Below, in pieces: positions 44,477 through 55,639 of a stretch of DNA of 64,000 nt (position 1 is the stretch's first letter; each line of letters opens with the position of its first letter). This DNA is from Eriocheir sinensis. Its lineage: Eukaryota; Arthropoda; Malacostraca; Decapoda; Varunidae. The stretch covers positions 243,501 to 307,500 of the forward strand of contig NW_026111772.1 in assembly GCF_024679095.1 (NCBI RefSeq). The letters are read 5' to 3'. The translations under genes were made by a program, and so were the position numbers. The notes beneath the pieces are model-generated. The model was given only the letters and a program-made list of their open reading frames with translations. It did not search any database and was not told where the DNA came from.

Positions 44477-45253
44477 TTACCTTGGGTCCTCCCGAGAGCG
44501 TGATATTACCATGGCCTGGGTTTTGTCAGGGGCAAACCTGACTTGCCACCTCTTTCCCCAGGCCATTATGTCTGCCAACTGTCTGTTGACGGACTCTATC
44601 ACGTCCTGGGCTTCCTCCCTCTTGTATGTTCTGGAGAGGGTGCAGTCGTCTGCGTAGGCGCTTACTGCCGGGATGGTTTGCAGGAGGTCGATGAAGTATA
44701 TGTTCCACAGAATAGGTCCAAGGACGGACCCATGTGGACCGGAGGCCTCCACCGGGAAGCTGGTCGAGGTGCTTCCGTTGATTGCTACGCGGAAGCTCCT
44801 ACCTGACAGATAATTGGAGAGCAGGCGCAGCAGGTCCTCCGTTATGCCTGGTTGCTGGAGCTTCGCCGTCAGACCGCGGTGCCACACGGATTCGAACGCA
44901 CCAGCTATGTCCAGGGCAATCACGAGAGAGAGGTGGCCGTCATAAAGGGCGTCATGCCAGGACTTTGAGAGGAGGAGGAGGTCGGAGGTAGAGCGGCCCT
45001 TCTGAAAACCAAACTGCTTCGGTGACTGCAGGTGGTTCTCCTCAAGGAAGGATGTCAGTTGCTCCCCGATGATCCTCTCAAATATCTTGTTGATCGATAA
45101 TTGAGAGGAGTGATATAGGGCTGTAAATGTCTGGCTCAGACCTAGATTTTTTCTTGTGTACGGGTGTGACTCTGGCCTCCTTCCACTGTTAAGGCCACAC
45201 CCCGGTCTGCAGGCATCGCCGGAAAATCTGTTCGAGGGGGCTGGTGAGCTCAT
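44477..45253 (-). CDS. LINE F reverse transcriptase
   Basis: 258-codon frame including SINKIFERIIGEQLTSFLEE, KQFGFQKGRSTSDLLLLSK, VIALDIAGAFESVWHRGL, the PHGSVLGPILWN block (usually PQGS, here His for Gln), catalytic AVSAYADDCTLS, and WGKRWQVRFAPDKTQAM. The C-terminus follows at 44219-44443 (LYKAQVRPVMEYSTINW) in another frame. Confidence 0.85.
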   Translation of the reverse strand: MSSPAPSNRFSGDACRPGCGLNSGRRPESHPYTRKNLGLSQTFTALYHSSQLSINKIFERIIGEQLTSFLEENHLQSPKQFGFQKGRSTSDLLLLSKSWHDALYDGHLSLVIALDIAGAFESVWHRGLTAKLQQPGITEDLLRLLSNYLSGRSFRVAINGSTSTSFPVEASGPHGSVLGPILWNIYFIDLLQTIPAVSAYADDCTLSRTYKREEAQDVIESVNRQLADIMAWGKRWQVRFAPDKTQAMVISRSREDPR

Positions 45254-45294
45254 CGGAGCATCGCCGCAGTAAGTATGGACTCACGCTGTCCCCC

Positions 45295-46380
<1,086 letters not shown>

Positions 46381-46510
46381 GAGAGAGATCCAGGACCACA
46401 CGCCTGTGGAACATGTTCACGGCAGCCACTCCCCAAGTGGAGAACATGAGCACGCAGCAGGTAAAGCTGGCTGCTCACAGGTGGCGTGAGGGACACCGAA
46501 GTGCGCTAGT
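46381..46510 (+). mobile_element. Probable LINE 3'-end fragment (family F-like)
   Basis: Plus frame RTTRLWNMFTAATPQVENMS followed by TQQVKLAAHRW resembles the terminal block of LINE F (WWSNLTVDVDVTQPSTQQMK). Short and weak. Confidence 0.35.
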
Positions 46511-46730
46511 GCTATGAACTATAAATATAAAGTGACAAACTGACATTATTCCATATTGTTTTTACATGTTTTTTCCTTACTTTTTCGTATTTTGTATTTG
46601 TATGCTTGTATGTTTCAACATTCGACAATTCAATTTGTCCCATACACAGCTCTTAGAATAATTATACCTAAAAAGTGTAATTTTGAGCTTCCTTTTTTTG
46701 TAAAAATTTGTTAAAATAAAAAAAAAAGTG

Positions 46731-46747
46731 AGTGAGTGAGTGAGTGA

Positions 46748-46821
<74 letters not shown>
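46731..46821. repeat. (GTGA)n then (TG)n
   Basis: About six GTGA units followed by about 35 TG units. Confidence 0.95.
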
Positions 46822-46823
<2 letters not shown>

Positions 46824-47345
46824 CGCAAGCCAATGACCAAGCTAGAAAAAAAGAAAAAAAACGTTGTCAATCTTCTGGTTTCTGCTCAAGCGATGAAAAG
46901 GAAGTTGAGTTACATAAGAAAGGCTGATAAAAGACCAGTAAGAAATACCCGGCTAATATTAGACTCAAGAGACTGAGAATGGTGACAGACTAATTATGAG
47001 GAACGTTAAAATGTCTTGTTATTATTTCTCCTCCTTTCAAAGCTTTATTAAAGTCGAGGAAAAAATATAAAGTTGGTTTTGCTATTTTTTTTCTTTATTA
47101 GTGAATGATAGGAATAACAACAACAATAACAACAACGTGAAAAATGATAATAGAAAAGGAAAGAAAGAAAAGGGAAGAAATAAAGAGACAAAGAAAGGAA
47201 AAGAAATTAAAAGAAAGAAATGGAAGGAAGGAGAGGAAAGAAAGAAAGAAAGATAGAAAGAGAAAAAGAGAGAGAAATTGAAAAAGAAAGAAAAGGAAAG
47301 GGTAAAGAGATAAAGAGAATGAAAAAGAAAAAAAAGAAGAAAAAA
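46822..47345. other. A-rich and GAAA-rich DNA, no gene
   Basis: Mixed sequence to 47100, then AAGA/GAAA repeats. Confidence 0.5.
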
Positions 47346-47381
<36 letters not shown>

Positions 47382-47401
47382 TAATAATAATAATAATAAT
47401 G

Positions 47402-47491
<90 letters not shown>
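47346..47491. repeat. (AAT)n microsatellite
   Basis: About 48 AAT/TAA units with two interruptions. Confidence 0.95.
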
Positions 47492-47494
<3 letters not shown>

Positions 47495-47699
47495 TTGAAA
47501 TCACGCCCCTTCCACCTTAATGAGGGAGTTAATGATGTGTCGGCGTCCTCGTGATAAAAACCTCCGGCCGCCTTCTTACCTTTTCAACGCTTAATACGGT
47601 TCGTTACATCTGCCAGCACCTGCGCCGGCTCTCAATCCTCACCTGAGATGCTGGAACACGCGACTTTGGACTTGTTTTCCTTTGTTTTTGTTTTTCTAA

Positions 47700-47917
47700 T
47701 GATACTTTTTAATGAAGGGAAGGGAACGGAAGGAAAAAAAGAGAGAGAGGGAGAGGAAAAGAAAGAGGGTGGAAGGGGAAGAGAGAAGAGGGAGTAAGAA
47801 AGCAATGGGAAGGGAAGGGTTGGGTGAGGTAGGAGTTACAGAGAGTTTATTTATTTACTTGATTTTGTATTACCTGATTTTGTGTTACTTGATTTTGTGT
47901 TGCTCAATTTTGTGTCA
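47700..47917. repeat. GAAA/GGAA tract and left part of a 16-bp minisatellite
   Basis: A purine-rich stretch is followed (47850-47917) by units of TTACTTGATTTTGTGT type. The same repeat continues at 51130-51320, beyond LINE D1. Confidence 0.75.
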
Positions 47918-48133
47918 GCGTGTGGGCGCGGCTTACAGGAGGACGCAGGTTCGCGCCCCGCTCGCTGTGACAAACAATCTGGCAATTTTTTAGTCATCGC
48001 CGAGTGGCCTAGAGTGACCTAGACTACCAAAATGCTGTCCTGTAGACCACCTGTCAACCCGGACTCTAGATTCTCTCTAAAGAGAGGATCAAAGATGAGC
48101 TCCGAAGGTCAGCATGAGCCAAGCAAGATGGCA
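47918..48133 (+). mobile_element. Probable tRNA-derived SINE
   Basis: Contains GGTTCGCGCCC (47948-47958), a good match to the RNA polymerase III B box, after a short GC-rich head with a weak A-box candidate (TGTCAGCGTGTGG). A non-coding body follows to about 48133, where ACATAAGAAC repeats begin. The tail faces LINE D1. Inferred from the B box and size only. Confidence 0.5.
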
Positions 48134-48299
48134 CATAAGAACATAAGAACATAAGAACGCAGAAGTCTACAAGAGGCCGGTAGGCCTGTACGAGGCAGCT
48201 CCTTTGACCCTAAGCTCCCGTGTATCTAACCCCACCTAATATCGCTGTCTATTTTTGAATGTGACAATTGTATTGGCACTCACCACATGACTGCTAAGC

Positions 48300-49203
48300 C
48301 TATTCCACTCGCCTTTCCAGAGAATGCAAGTTTAACTGTTTGAGTCTTCCCTCGTATGGCAAGTTTCTCAACCCCTGAATCATCTTAGTCATTCTCTTCT
48401 GCACCGATTCTAACATTTTTATATCCATTCTATAGTAAGGTGACCAGAACTGAACCGCATAGTCAAGATGAGGTCTAACTAATGCTAAATATAGTTTGAG
48501 GAAGACCTCGGGGCCTCTGTTGCTTACGCTCCTTGAAATAAATCCCTGTACCCTATTAGCTCGATTTCTAGCTTGAATGCACTGTGCCCTTGGACGGAGA
48601 TCAGAGCTCACTAAGACCCCTAAATCCCTCTCGCGCCCAGACCTACTTATGAGAGTGTCATTAAGCAATAGTTATGTGAGGGGTTGTTCCTATACCTACA
48701 CTCAGAATACTGCACTTCCCTACATTGAACTCCATCTGCCATTTATCCGATCAGTCATACACTCTGTTGAGTTCACCTTGGAGAATACTAGCGTCCTGAT
48801 CCGACTCAATTACTCTACCGATCTTGGTATCATCTGCAAATTTACTAACATCACTACTAATTCCTGTATCTAAGTCAATGATATAAATAATAAACAAAAG
48901 TGGACCTAATACCGAACCTTGTGGGACCCCACTCGTAACACATCCCCAGTCAGATCTTTTACCATTGATTTGCACTCTTTGCTTCCTATTGCTAAGCCAC
49001 GCCTTGACCCAGTTCAAAACTTTACCCTCTACTCCGTGAGCCTGTAATTTAAGCAACAGTCGTTGGTGAGGAGCTTTGTCAAACGCTTTACTAAAATCAA
49101 GATAGATTACATCATAATTTTCATCTCTGTCAACCGCCTCAAATACTTTATTGTAGAAGGACAAGGAGATTGGTGAGGCATGACCTACCTTTTGTGAACC
49201 CAT
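48300..49203 (-). pseudogene. LINE D1 reverse transcriptase C-part
   Basis: 48751-49203 gives VIYLDFSKAFDKAPHQRLL, VTSGVPQGSVLGPLLFI and catalytic KFADDTKIGRV. 48300-48668 gives [20 protein letters not shown] and ESVQKRMTKMIQGLRNLPYE. Same block order as families A and B. Confidence 0.85.
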
Positions 49204-50572
49204 GCTGCGAATCGTGAATTAAGCTATGTTTCTCTAAATGCTCCCGAATGTTCCTGGCTATTATGGACTCCAGCATCTTCCCTATAACCGATGTTAAGCT
49301 AATTGGGCGATAGTTTGAAGCAACTGACCTGTCACCCTTTTTAAAAATCGGCGTCACATTAGCTACTTTCCATAGGCTCGGCACATAGCCAGTATTTACC
49401 GACATCTTAAAGATGTCGGTTAATGGGTCACTGAGTACATAACCTAATTCCTTTAATACCCTCGGAAATATCCCGTCAGGACCTGGCGACTTGTTCTTCT
49501 TAAGCTTATCTATCTCATCCTGAACTACTTGCCTGGTAATGATTATATCCCTCAATTTATCGCCATCCCCGCCCCCGTACACCTGAACTCTTTCCGGTAT
49601 AGTCGTTCGATCCTCCTGTGTGAATACTGAAAGGAAGTAGTCGTTCAACAATGTGCTCATATTTTCGGAATTTTCTACTAGCTCCCCTGTGTTTGTTTTC
49701 AGCGGTCCAATTTTCTCCCGTGTTTTTGTTCTATACATCTGAAAGAAGCGCTTAGGATTACTTTTCGCCTCATTTGCTACTTTGATCTCATAGTTCCTTT
49801 TTGCTATCCTGGTGTTTTTCTTAACTAATCTAGATAGTTCGACGTACCGGCCCCTGAGATGTGTTTCGCCATTCTTTATTTTCTGATAAATTCCCTTCTT
49901 TAACTCGTGTTTTAGGTCACGAGTCATCCACTTAGGATCATTGTTTTCTTTTCTAAGTGTTCGCTGTGGTATATGCTGTCCTTGCCCCTCTACTATTACT
50001 CTAACTAAATTATTGTAAGACATTTCTATCTGGTTCTCCTGGCTCTCCAATCCGCAGTTCTGGCCCTCATAAATCCCTAAATTATCCCAGTTTACCCCTT
50101 CAAGATGTCTTCGAAGCCCCTCGTAATTTGCTCTTCTAAAATCTGGCACTAACACTGGGTTTGGCTCGCGGGTTACCGCCCAGTCTAAGCTAAAACGAGC
50201 CGTTCTGTGGTCACTATTTCCTAACACTCCGCCCACCTCCAACTCACGTAGCAAGTTCCCATTATTGGTTAGGACTAAATCTAATATGTTATCTCCTCTG
50301 GTAGACTCAGTAACTACCTGCTTAAGGAAATTATCTTGTATAACTTCAAGAAAGTCCTCGGCTTCCAGGTCACCCACTAGGTCTTCCCAGTCTATATTCC
50401 TATAATTAAAGTCCCCCATTACGCAGATATTTCTACTCATACTCGCCCTGCCAATCTCCTGTAGTAATGTACTCGTGTCCTGCCTGTTAAGGTTGGGTGG
50501 CCTGTATATAGCTCCTAGAGTTAGTTTTTCTTTCCCTTTGTAAACGTCCACCCAAACTGATTCTGAATCCAT
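49148..50572 (-). CDS. LINE D1 endonuclease C-part, linker and RT N-part
   Basis: 474-codon frame, the longest intact LINE frame in the window. It contains LGAIYRPPNLNRQD, NICVMGDFNYRNIDWEDL, DNILDLVLTN and GNSDHRTARF of the endonuclease, a basic linker, then KKNKSPGPDGIFPRVLKE, NVTPIFKKGDRSVASNYRPI and DSQHGFTKGRSCLTNLL. The endonuclease N-terminus (ITETWIDTANR, RGGVALYVKDSLK) lies upstream at about 50603-50860, beyond an in-frame stop. Confidence 0.87.
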   Translation of the reverse strand: MDSESVWVDVYKGKEKLTLGAIYRPPNLNRQDTSTLLQEIGRASMSRNICVMGDFNYRNIDWEDLVGDLEAEDFLEVIQDNFLKQVVTESTRGDNILDLVLTNNGNLLRELEVGGVLGNSDHRTARFSLDWAVTREPNPVLVPDFRRANYEGLRRHLEGVNWDNLGIYEGQNCGLESQENQIEMSYNNLVRVIVEGQGQHIPQRTLRKENNDPKWMTRDLKHELKKGIYQKIKNGETHLRGRYVELSRLVKKNTRIAKRNYEIKVANEAKSNPKRFFQMYRTKTREKIGPLKTNTGELVENSENMSTLLNDYFLSVFTQEDRTTIPERVQVYGGGDGDKLRDIIITRQVVQDEIDKLKKNKSPGPDGIFPRVLKELGYVLSDPLTDIFKMSVNTGYVPSLWKVANVTPIFKKGDRSVASNYRPISLTSVIGKMLESIIARNIREHLEKHSLIHDSQHGFTKGRSCLTNLLVLLQ

Positions 50573-51095
50573 GTTAGTTTTGACTGAATTGTTAACTAAT
50601 CATTTAAGTGAGTCTTTAACATATAGCGCAACTCCACCTCTCTTTCTGCCCCTTCTGTCTTTGTGAAACATCTGATAACCCGATACTTCAAATTCTGATC
50701 TAAAATTTCTATTAGCAGTGTCTATCCATGTCTCAGTGATCGCTATTATGTCAAAATTTTCTGAACAAGCTTCACCCCTTAGTAAATCTATCTTGTTTCT
50801 GAGGCTCCTGCTGTTAGCATAGAAGATTCTTAGCCCGTCCTCTGTTACTCCCCTAGAATTACTTCTAAGCTGCCTGGTTATATTATGGGCTAGATGTCCC
50901 CTCCCATTACTCCTCCCATTGCTCCCATTACTCCTCCCCCCCTCGCCTATACTAAAAAATCCCTCAGGGTACCAAGTGCTCGCTCAAGGGAGTCTGAGAG
51001 AGCCTCAACACCTCTATATACACTTGCCTGCACCGTAATGGGCTGGGCCGACCGCCGGGTCTCACCAAGAAGGCCTACCCCAGCCATAGGCGGAA

Positions 51096-51372
51096 CGTAA
51101 AATAAAAATAAATAAATAAATAAATAAATAAACTTACTTGATTTTATGTTATTTGATTTTGTGGTAATTGACTTTGTGTTGCTTGATTTTGTGTTACTTA
51201 ATTTTGTTATTTAATTTTGTGTTACCTGATTTTGTTACTCATTTTTTATACTTAATTTTGTTACCAATGTTTCTGTTATTTATAATTTTGTTACTTAATT
51301 TTCAGTTGGTTAGATTTATTATTTCAGTGGTAGTTAATTTTATGCAACTCAGTTTTATGTTTTCTTTATTTT
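51096..51372. repeat. (AAAT)n and right part of the 16-bp minisatellite
   Basis: (AAAT/AATA)n at 51100-51130, then TTACTTGATTTTGTG-type units to about 51310, the continuation of 47850-47917. Confidence 0.8.
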
Positions 51373-51500
51373 TATTTCCGTTCTGCCTATGGCCCCAGCA
51401 AACTTTTTGGGTGGGCCTTATGGTCGGCCACAACCTGTTATGGCGCAGGCGAGTGTTTACAGAGGCGTCATCTTGTTATGTTATGTTACGTAGCGGTCCT
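51373..51500 (+). mobile_element. LINE D 5' UTR fragment, inverted relative to D1
   Basis: TTCCGTTCTGCCTATGGC and GTCGGCC / GCGCAGGCGAGTGTTTAC blocks match, in reverse complement, the 5' UTR of D1 (50990-51095) with spacing kept. Diverged. Confidence 0.6.
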
Positions 51501-51952
51501 GCCCCTCAGCTCTCCTTTCATCTTCACTCTTCATGGAGGTTATAAGAAACTTTATGTACTGGCCATTTCACGCAGCCAGGTGCTATTCAGAGATCAAAGA
51601 TAGCGAGCGACGATTTTAAAGACTTTCCCTTAAAATCATAAAAAAAACTAAATGCAAATTATTAAAGTTAACGTTTTTATTTTACATAATATATCAAAGT
51701 CTTCATCCACCCTTACTCACCTTTACCTGCTAGATAATTATATAACATATTATATATAACAGCCGACTTAAGCATTTTCTATCGTCAGTGAATTCAGATA
51801 TTACTCGATTAGGATTTTATGTTTAGTTTTGTTTTTTTGGATTTCTGTTAACTCTAATTTTCTATTTTCTATTTTCTTTGATGTTACGTTTGTAGCTCTC
51901 TCTCGTGACCCTATTTTGGATTCTGAATTTTGGATTTTGAGTTTTCTTAATA

Positions 51953-51999
<47 letters not shown>

Positions 52000-52130
52000 T
52001 TTTCGATTTTCTTACTCATGTAGTATTCAGTTTCATTCTTTTTTTATATCGATTTTTTTTTTCTTTGGTGTTACGTTTCTCAACCCCTCTTTTGTGTTTT
52101 TTTCTTCCTTTTAACTCCACCTCTCTCCTA
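51501..52130. other. AT-rich DNA with (CT)n, no gene
   Basis: Low-complexity T-rich sequence with (CT)n at 51956-51993. The Phe/Leu-rich frames have no domain. Confidence 0.5.
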
Positions 52131-52690
52131 TGTAGTATTCAGATGCCTTCCTTTTATATCGACTTTCATTATGCCAATTTTCTTCTTTTCCAATGTATTC
52201 AAATTTCTTCCTCTTATTTCGAATTTTTTTATGCTAAGGTTCTTCCTCTCGAATGTATTCAGATGCCTTCCTTTTGTATCGACTTTCATTATGCCAATTT
52301 TCTTCTTTTCCAATGTATTCAAATTTCCTCCTCTTACACTGAATTTCTTGACCTTAAAATTCTTCTTCCATAACGATCTAAAAAAAATTCCTCTTTTATC
52401 GAATTTCTTTATGCTAGTTTTCTTCTTTTCTCTCGTATTCAGATTCCTTCATTTTACATCGATTTTTTTCTTTATGTTCAGGTTCTTCTTCAACGATGTA
52501 CTCAAATTCCTTCTTTTTGTATCGGATTTCTTTGTTGAGTTTCTTCATCTTTTCATGTGTTCAAATCCCTTTCTTTAACATCGAATTTCTTTATGTTCAG
52601 TTTCTTTTTCTGTCCTGTATTCAGATGTCACCCTCTTATATCGAGTTTCTTTTTCTTAAGCTTCCGAGTCAGTCCTATAATTTGTTTGTC
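52131..52690. repeat. 60-bp minisatellite with 120-bp higher-order period
   Basis: Units begin TTCAGATGCC or TTCAAATTTC at 52138, 52198, 52258 and 52318, exactly 60 bp apart. Units 1 and 3 are nearly identical, as are the starts of units 2 and 4, giving a 120-bp super-unit. Later units to about 52690 are diverged. The 60-bp period keeps a 20-residue repeat open on the plus strand (QMPSFYIDFHYANF type); I do not consider it a gene. Confidence 0.85.
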
Positions 52691-53456
52691 CTAACGTCAT
52701 ATTATCTTCCCTCTTGAATTCACATTTCCCTCGTATTTCCATTTTTTTTTCCATTCTTATTCCTTGTTCTTATTCTGATTCGTATTTCTTTATGTTCCGT
52801 TCTCGATCTCACCTCGTAACATCCTCTACATTTCTTCTTTTGTTTGTACTTGGATGTTATTTTTCTTTATCACGTAAATACTATCCTCTGTTTAAAAGGG
52901 TTCTGTTTTCGTGATGTTGAAATATATACTAAACTTCGCCTACGTTATTTTCCGTCTTGAAGGTAAAAATACTCTTCTCTTTATATCTTTGAACTTTTCC
53001 ATCATTTAGTTAAGTGCAAGCTGATTTCATTGACGCTCACTCAGCTGATTTATTTCTACGAACTATTTACATTTCTATTTCCTCCATTATGTTCAAAAGC
53101 AATATCTTCGTCCGGACTCTGATTCCTTTCATTTGCGATTCGATTCTGTTCCACTGCGCCCATAACTCGATTTCTACGTACTATTTATGTATCCGCTGTT
53201 TTTTTTTTTTTCTATTTCTCCATCATTATTTTCTTTCTCCATTATATTCAAAAACAATATCTTCTTTCGGACTCTGATTACTTTAATTTGAGATTCGATT
53301 TTGTTCCACTGCGCCCGTAACTCAATTTCCTGAGAGCCAATTAGGCCTTACTTTCCTCCACGCTAAGACCCGGTTATGATACTTTCAATACCTGACCCTG
53401 ACGCACTAACTCCATTTCCTTGGGGGCACTTTATTCTCGTTGATGTAAATTGAAAA
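52691..53456. repeat. T-rich DNA with a diverged direct repeat
   Basis: 53060-53180 and 53215-53335 are direct repeats: shared blocks include TTCAAAAACAATATCTTC / TTCAAAAGCAATATCTTC, CGGACTCTGATT and TGTTCCACTGCGCCC. The rest is unassigned. Confidence 0.7.

Positions 53457-53510
<54 letters not shown>
53457..53510. repeat. (AC)n microsatellite
   Basis: About 25 AC units 5' of LINE fragment G. Confidence 0.95.
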
Positions 53511-53516
<6 letters not shown>

Positions 53517-53657
53517 AGACTAAGTGAGAATGTAGTATCGGCGGACTGTGTGCATAGTTTTAGGGAAAAGTTGGACAAATACAGATACGGAGATGGGACC
53601 ACACGAGCGTAAGCCCAGGCCCTATAAAACTACAACTAGATAAATACAACTAGGTAA

Positions 53658-53658
<1 letters not shown>
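53511..53658 (+). mobile_element. LINE family G, 3' tail fragment between AC arrays
   Basis: Plus frame CVHSFREKLDKYRYGDGTTR followed by a stop is the typical last block of a LINE ORF. The tail has terminal repeats TACAACTAGATAAA / TACAACTAGGTAAA and then (AC)n. About 150 bp in all. Confidence 0.65.

Positions 53659-53728
<70 letters not shown>
53659..53728. repeat. (AC)n microsatellite
   Basis: About 35 AC units directly after fragment G. Confidence 0.95.
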
Positions 53729-53731
<3 letters not shown>

Positions 53732-54280
53732 GTAATTCTCTCTTCAGGTGAGTGTGGATAAATGTGTTGTTTGCTCTGCCTTCCACCTTATGATAGATTG
53801 AAACATGAACACGAAACATTGCAACACAAAAACACGAATCTTTAAAACGCAAACACAACACAACGCCTGTTTTCTCTTTCTCACTTTCTGTAGATTCTCC
53901 CCTTGACACTTTCAGCCCAGCGCAACTCGGTGAATGTTCGGCTGACAGGAGGGTATTTTCAGAGACTCCAGTTGCTTGTTTCTGGCTAAAATTAAATCCT
54001 TGGACAGCCTCAGCCCAGCCCAGCCCAGTTTCTCGATGAAATTAAATGTTTTTTTCGCCGGAGAACAGCTATGAAAGCGGTGGAGCGAATTCCTCGAAGA
54101 ATCACAACGTATTAATTTCAAGCCAAAACAAATACATTATCTCCACGTAAAAAAATTCAAAGTTTACCCAGAAAGTAAATGCTGTGTTGTTGTGTGGGCG
54201 ACTGACAAACATCGCTTAGCCGCCTTGATCCCTGAATCTATTTACATGGCAGAAGAACCTCACCTCAACCTTATGGACTA
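53729..54280. other. Unassigned unique sequence
   Basis: No domain, terminal repeat or splice-consistent exon recognised. A short CAGCC repeat lies at 54008-54028. Confidence 0.4.
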
Positions 54281-55580
54281 AAACCTGTCGCCGCTGAAAC
54301 ACTATCCTATCATTGCTGAAATACTAACCTAACGCCCCTATAATACTAACCTGTCGCCGCTGAAATACTAACTTATCGCCGCTGAAATACTATCCTCTCA
54401 CTGCTGAAATTCTAACCTATCGCCGCTGAAACTCTAACTTATCCCCACTGAAACTCTAACCTATCCCCGCTGAAATTCTAACCTATCGCCGCTGAAATTC
54501 TAACCTATCGCCGCTGAAATTCTAACTTATCACCGCTGAAATAGTAACCTATCGCCGCTGAAATACTAACCTATTGCCGCCGAAATACTAACCTATCGCC
54601 GCTGAAATAGTAACCTATTGCCGCTGAAATACGAACTTATCACCGCTAAAATTCTAACCTATCGCCGCTGAAATTCTAACTTATCGCCGCTGACATACTA
54701 ACTTATCGCCGCTGAAATAATAACCTATCGCCACTGAAATAATAACCTACTGCCACAGAAATAATAACCTAACGCCGCTGAAATTCTGACTCATCGCCGC
54801 TGAAATACTAACCTATCGCCACTGAAATACTATCCTATCGCCGGTGAAATACTAACCTATCGCCGCGGAAATACTAACCTATCGCCGCTGAAATACTAGC
54901 CTATCGCCGCTGAAATACTAGCCTATCGCCGCTGAAATACTAACCTATCGCCGCTGAAATACTAGCCTATCGCCGCTGAAATACTAGCCTATCGCCGGTG
55001 AAAAACTAACCTATCGCCACTGAAATACTATCCTATCGCCGCTGAAATACTAACCTATCGCCACTGAAATACTATCCTATCGCCGGTGAAATACTAACCT
55101 ATCGCCGCTGAAATATTAACCTATCGCCTCTGAAATACTAACCTAACGCCGCTGAAATACTAACCTATCGCCACTGAAATACTAACCTATCGCCGCTGAA
55201 ATACTAACCTATCGCCACTGAAATACTAACCTATCGCCGATGAAATACTAACCTATCGCCACTGAAATACTAACCTATCGCCGCTGAAATACTAACCTAT
55301 CGCCACTGAAATACTAACCTATCGCCGCTAAAATGCTAACCTATCGCCCCTGAAATACTAACCTATCACCCCTGAAATACTAACCTATCGCCCCTGAAAT
55401 ACTAACCTATCGCCCCTGAAATACTAACGTATCGCCCCTGAAATACTAACCTATCGCCCTTGAAATACTAACCTATCGCCCTTGAAATACTAGCCTATCG
55501 CCCCGGCAATACTAACCTATCCCCCTTGAAATACTAGCCTATCGCCCCGGAAATACTAACCTATCATCGTTAAAATAATG
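54281..55580. repeat. 22-bp minisatellite, about 59 units
   Basis: Unit CTATCGCCGCTGAAATACTAAC in tandem over about 1.3 kb. Variants form blocks: GCCGCTGAAATTC types at the left, GCCACTGAAATAC alternating with GCCGCTGAAATAC around 55020-55320, GCCCCTGAAATAC from about 55340, and CCTTGAAATAC at the right end. No spacers, so it is not a CRISPR array, and no reading frame is kept, since 22 is not a multiple of 3. Confidence 0.95.
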
Positions 55581-55639
55581 CTCGTAAGCTGGTGATAGTC
55601 GGTGAGCGGCGCGGCACCACGTATACTTTCAACAAAAAG

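Larger units (their letters stand above)
48134..51095 (-). mobile_element. LINE family D, copy D1 (CR1 group, near full length)
   Basis: About 3-kb minus-strand element. The 3' end is the repeat TTCTTATGTTCTTATGT in element sense. The 5' UTR reaches about 51095, next to AAATA repeats. It carries endonuclease and reverse transcriptase with few lesions: one in-frame stop in the endonuclease near 50600, breaks near 49180 and 48680, and a deletion of about 200 bp near 48310 seen by comparison with D2. Confidence 0.87.

Noticed and set aside
51996..52578. Phe-rich repeat frames as membrane protein genes
   Set aside because: They are translations of a T-rich 60-bp minisatellite.
54281..55580. Possible CRISPR-like array
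   Set aside because: Units are contiguous 22-bp repeats with no spacers, in a eukaryotic intron.
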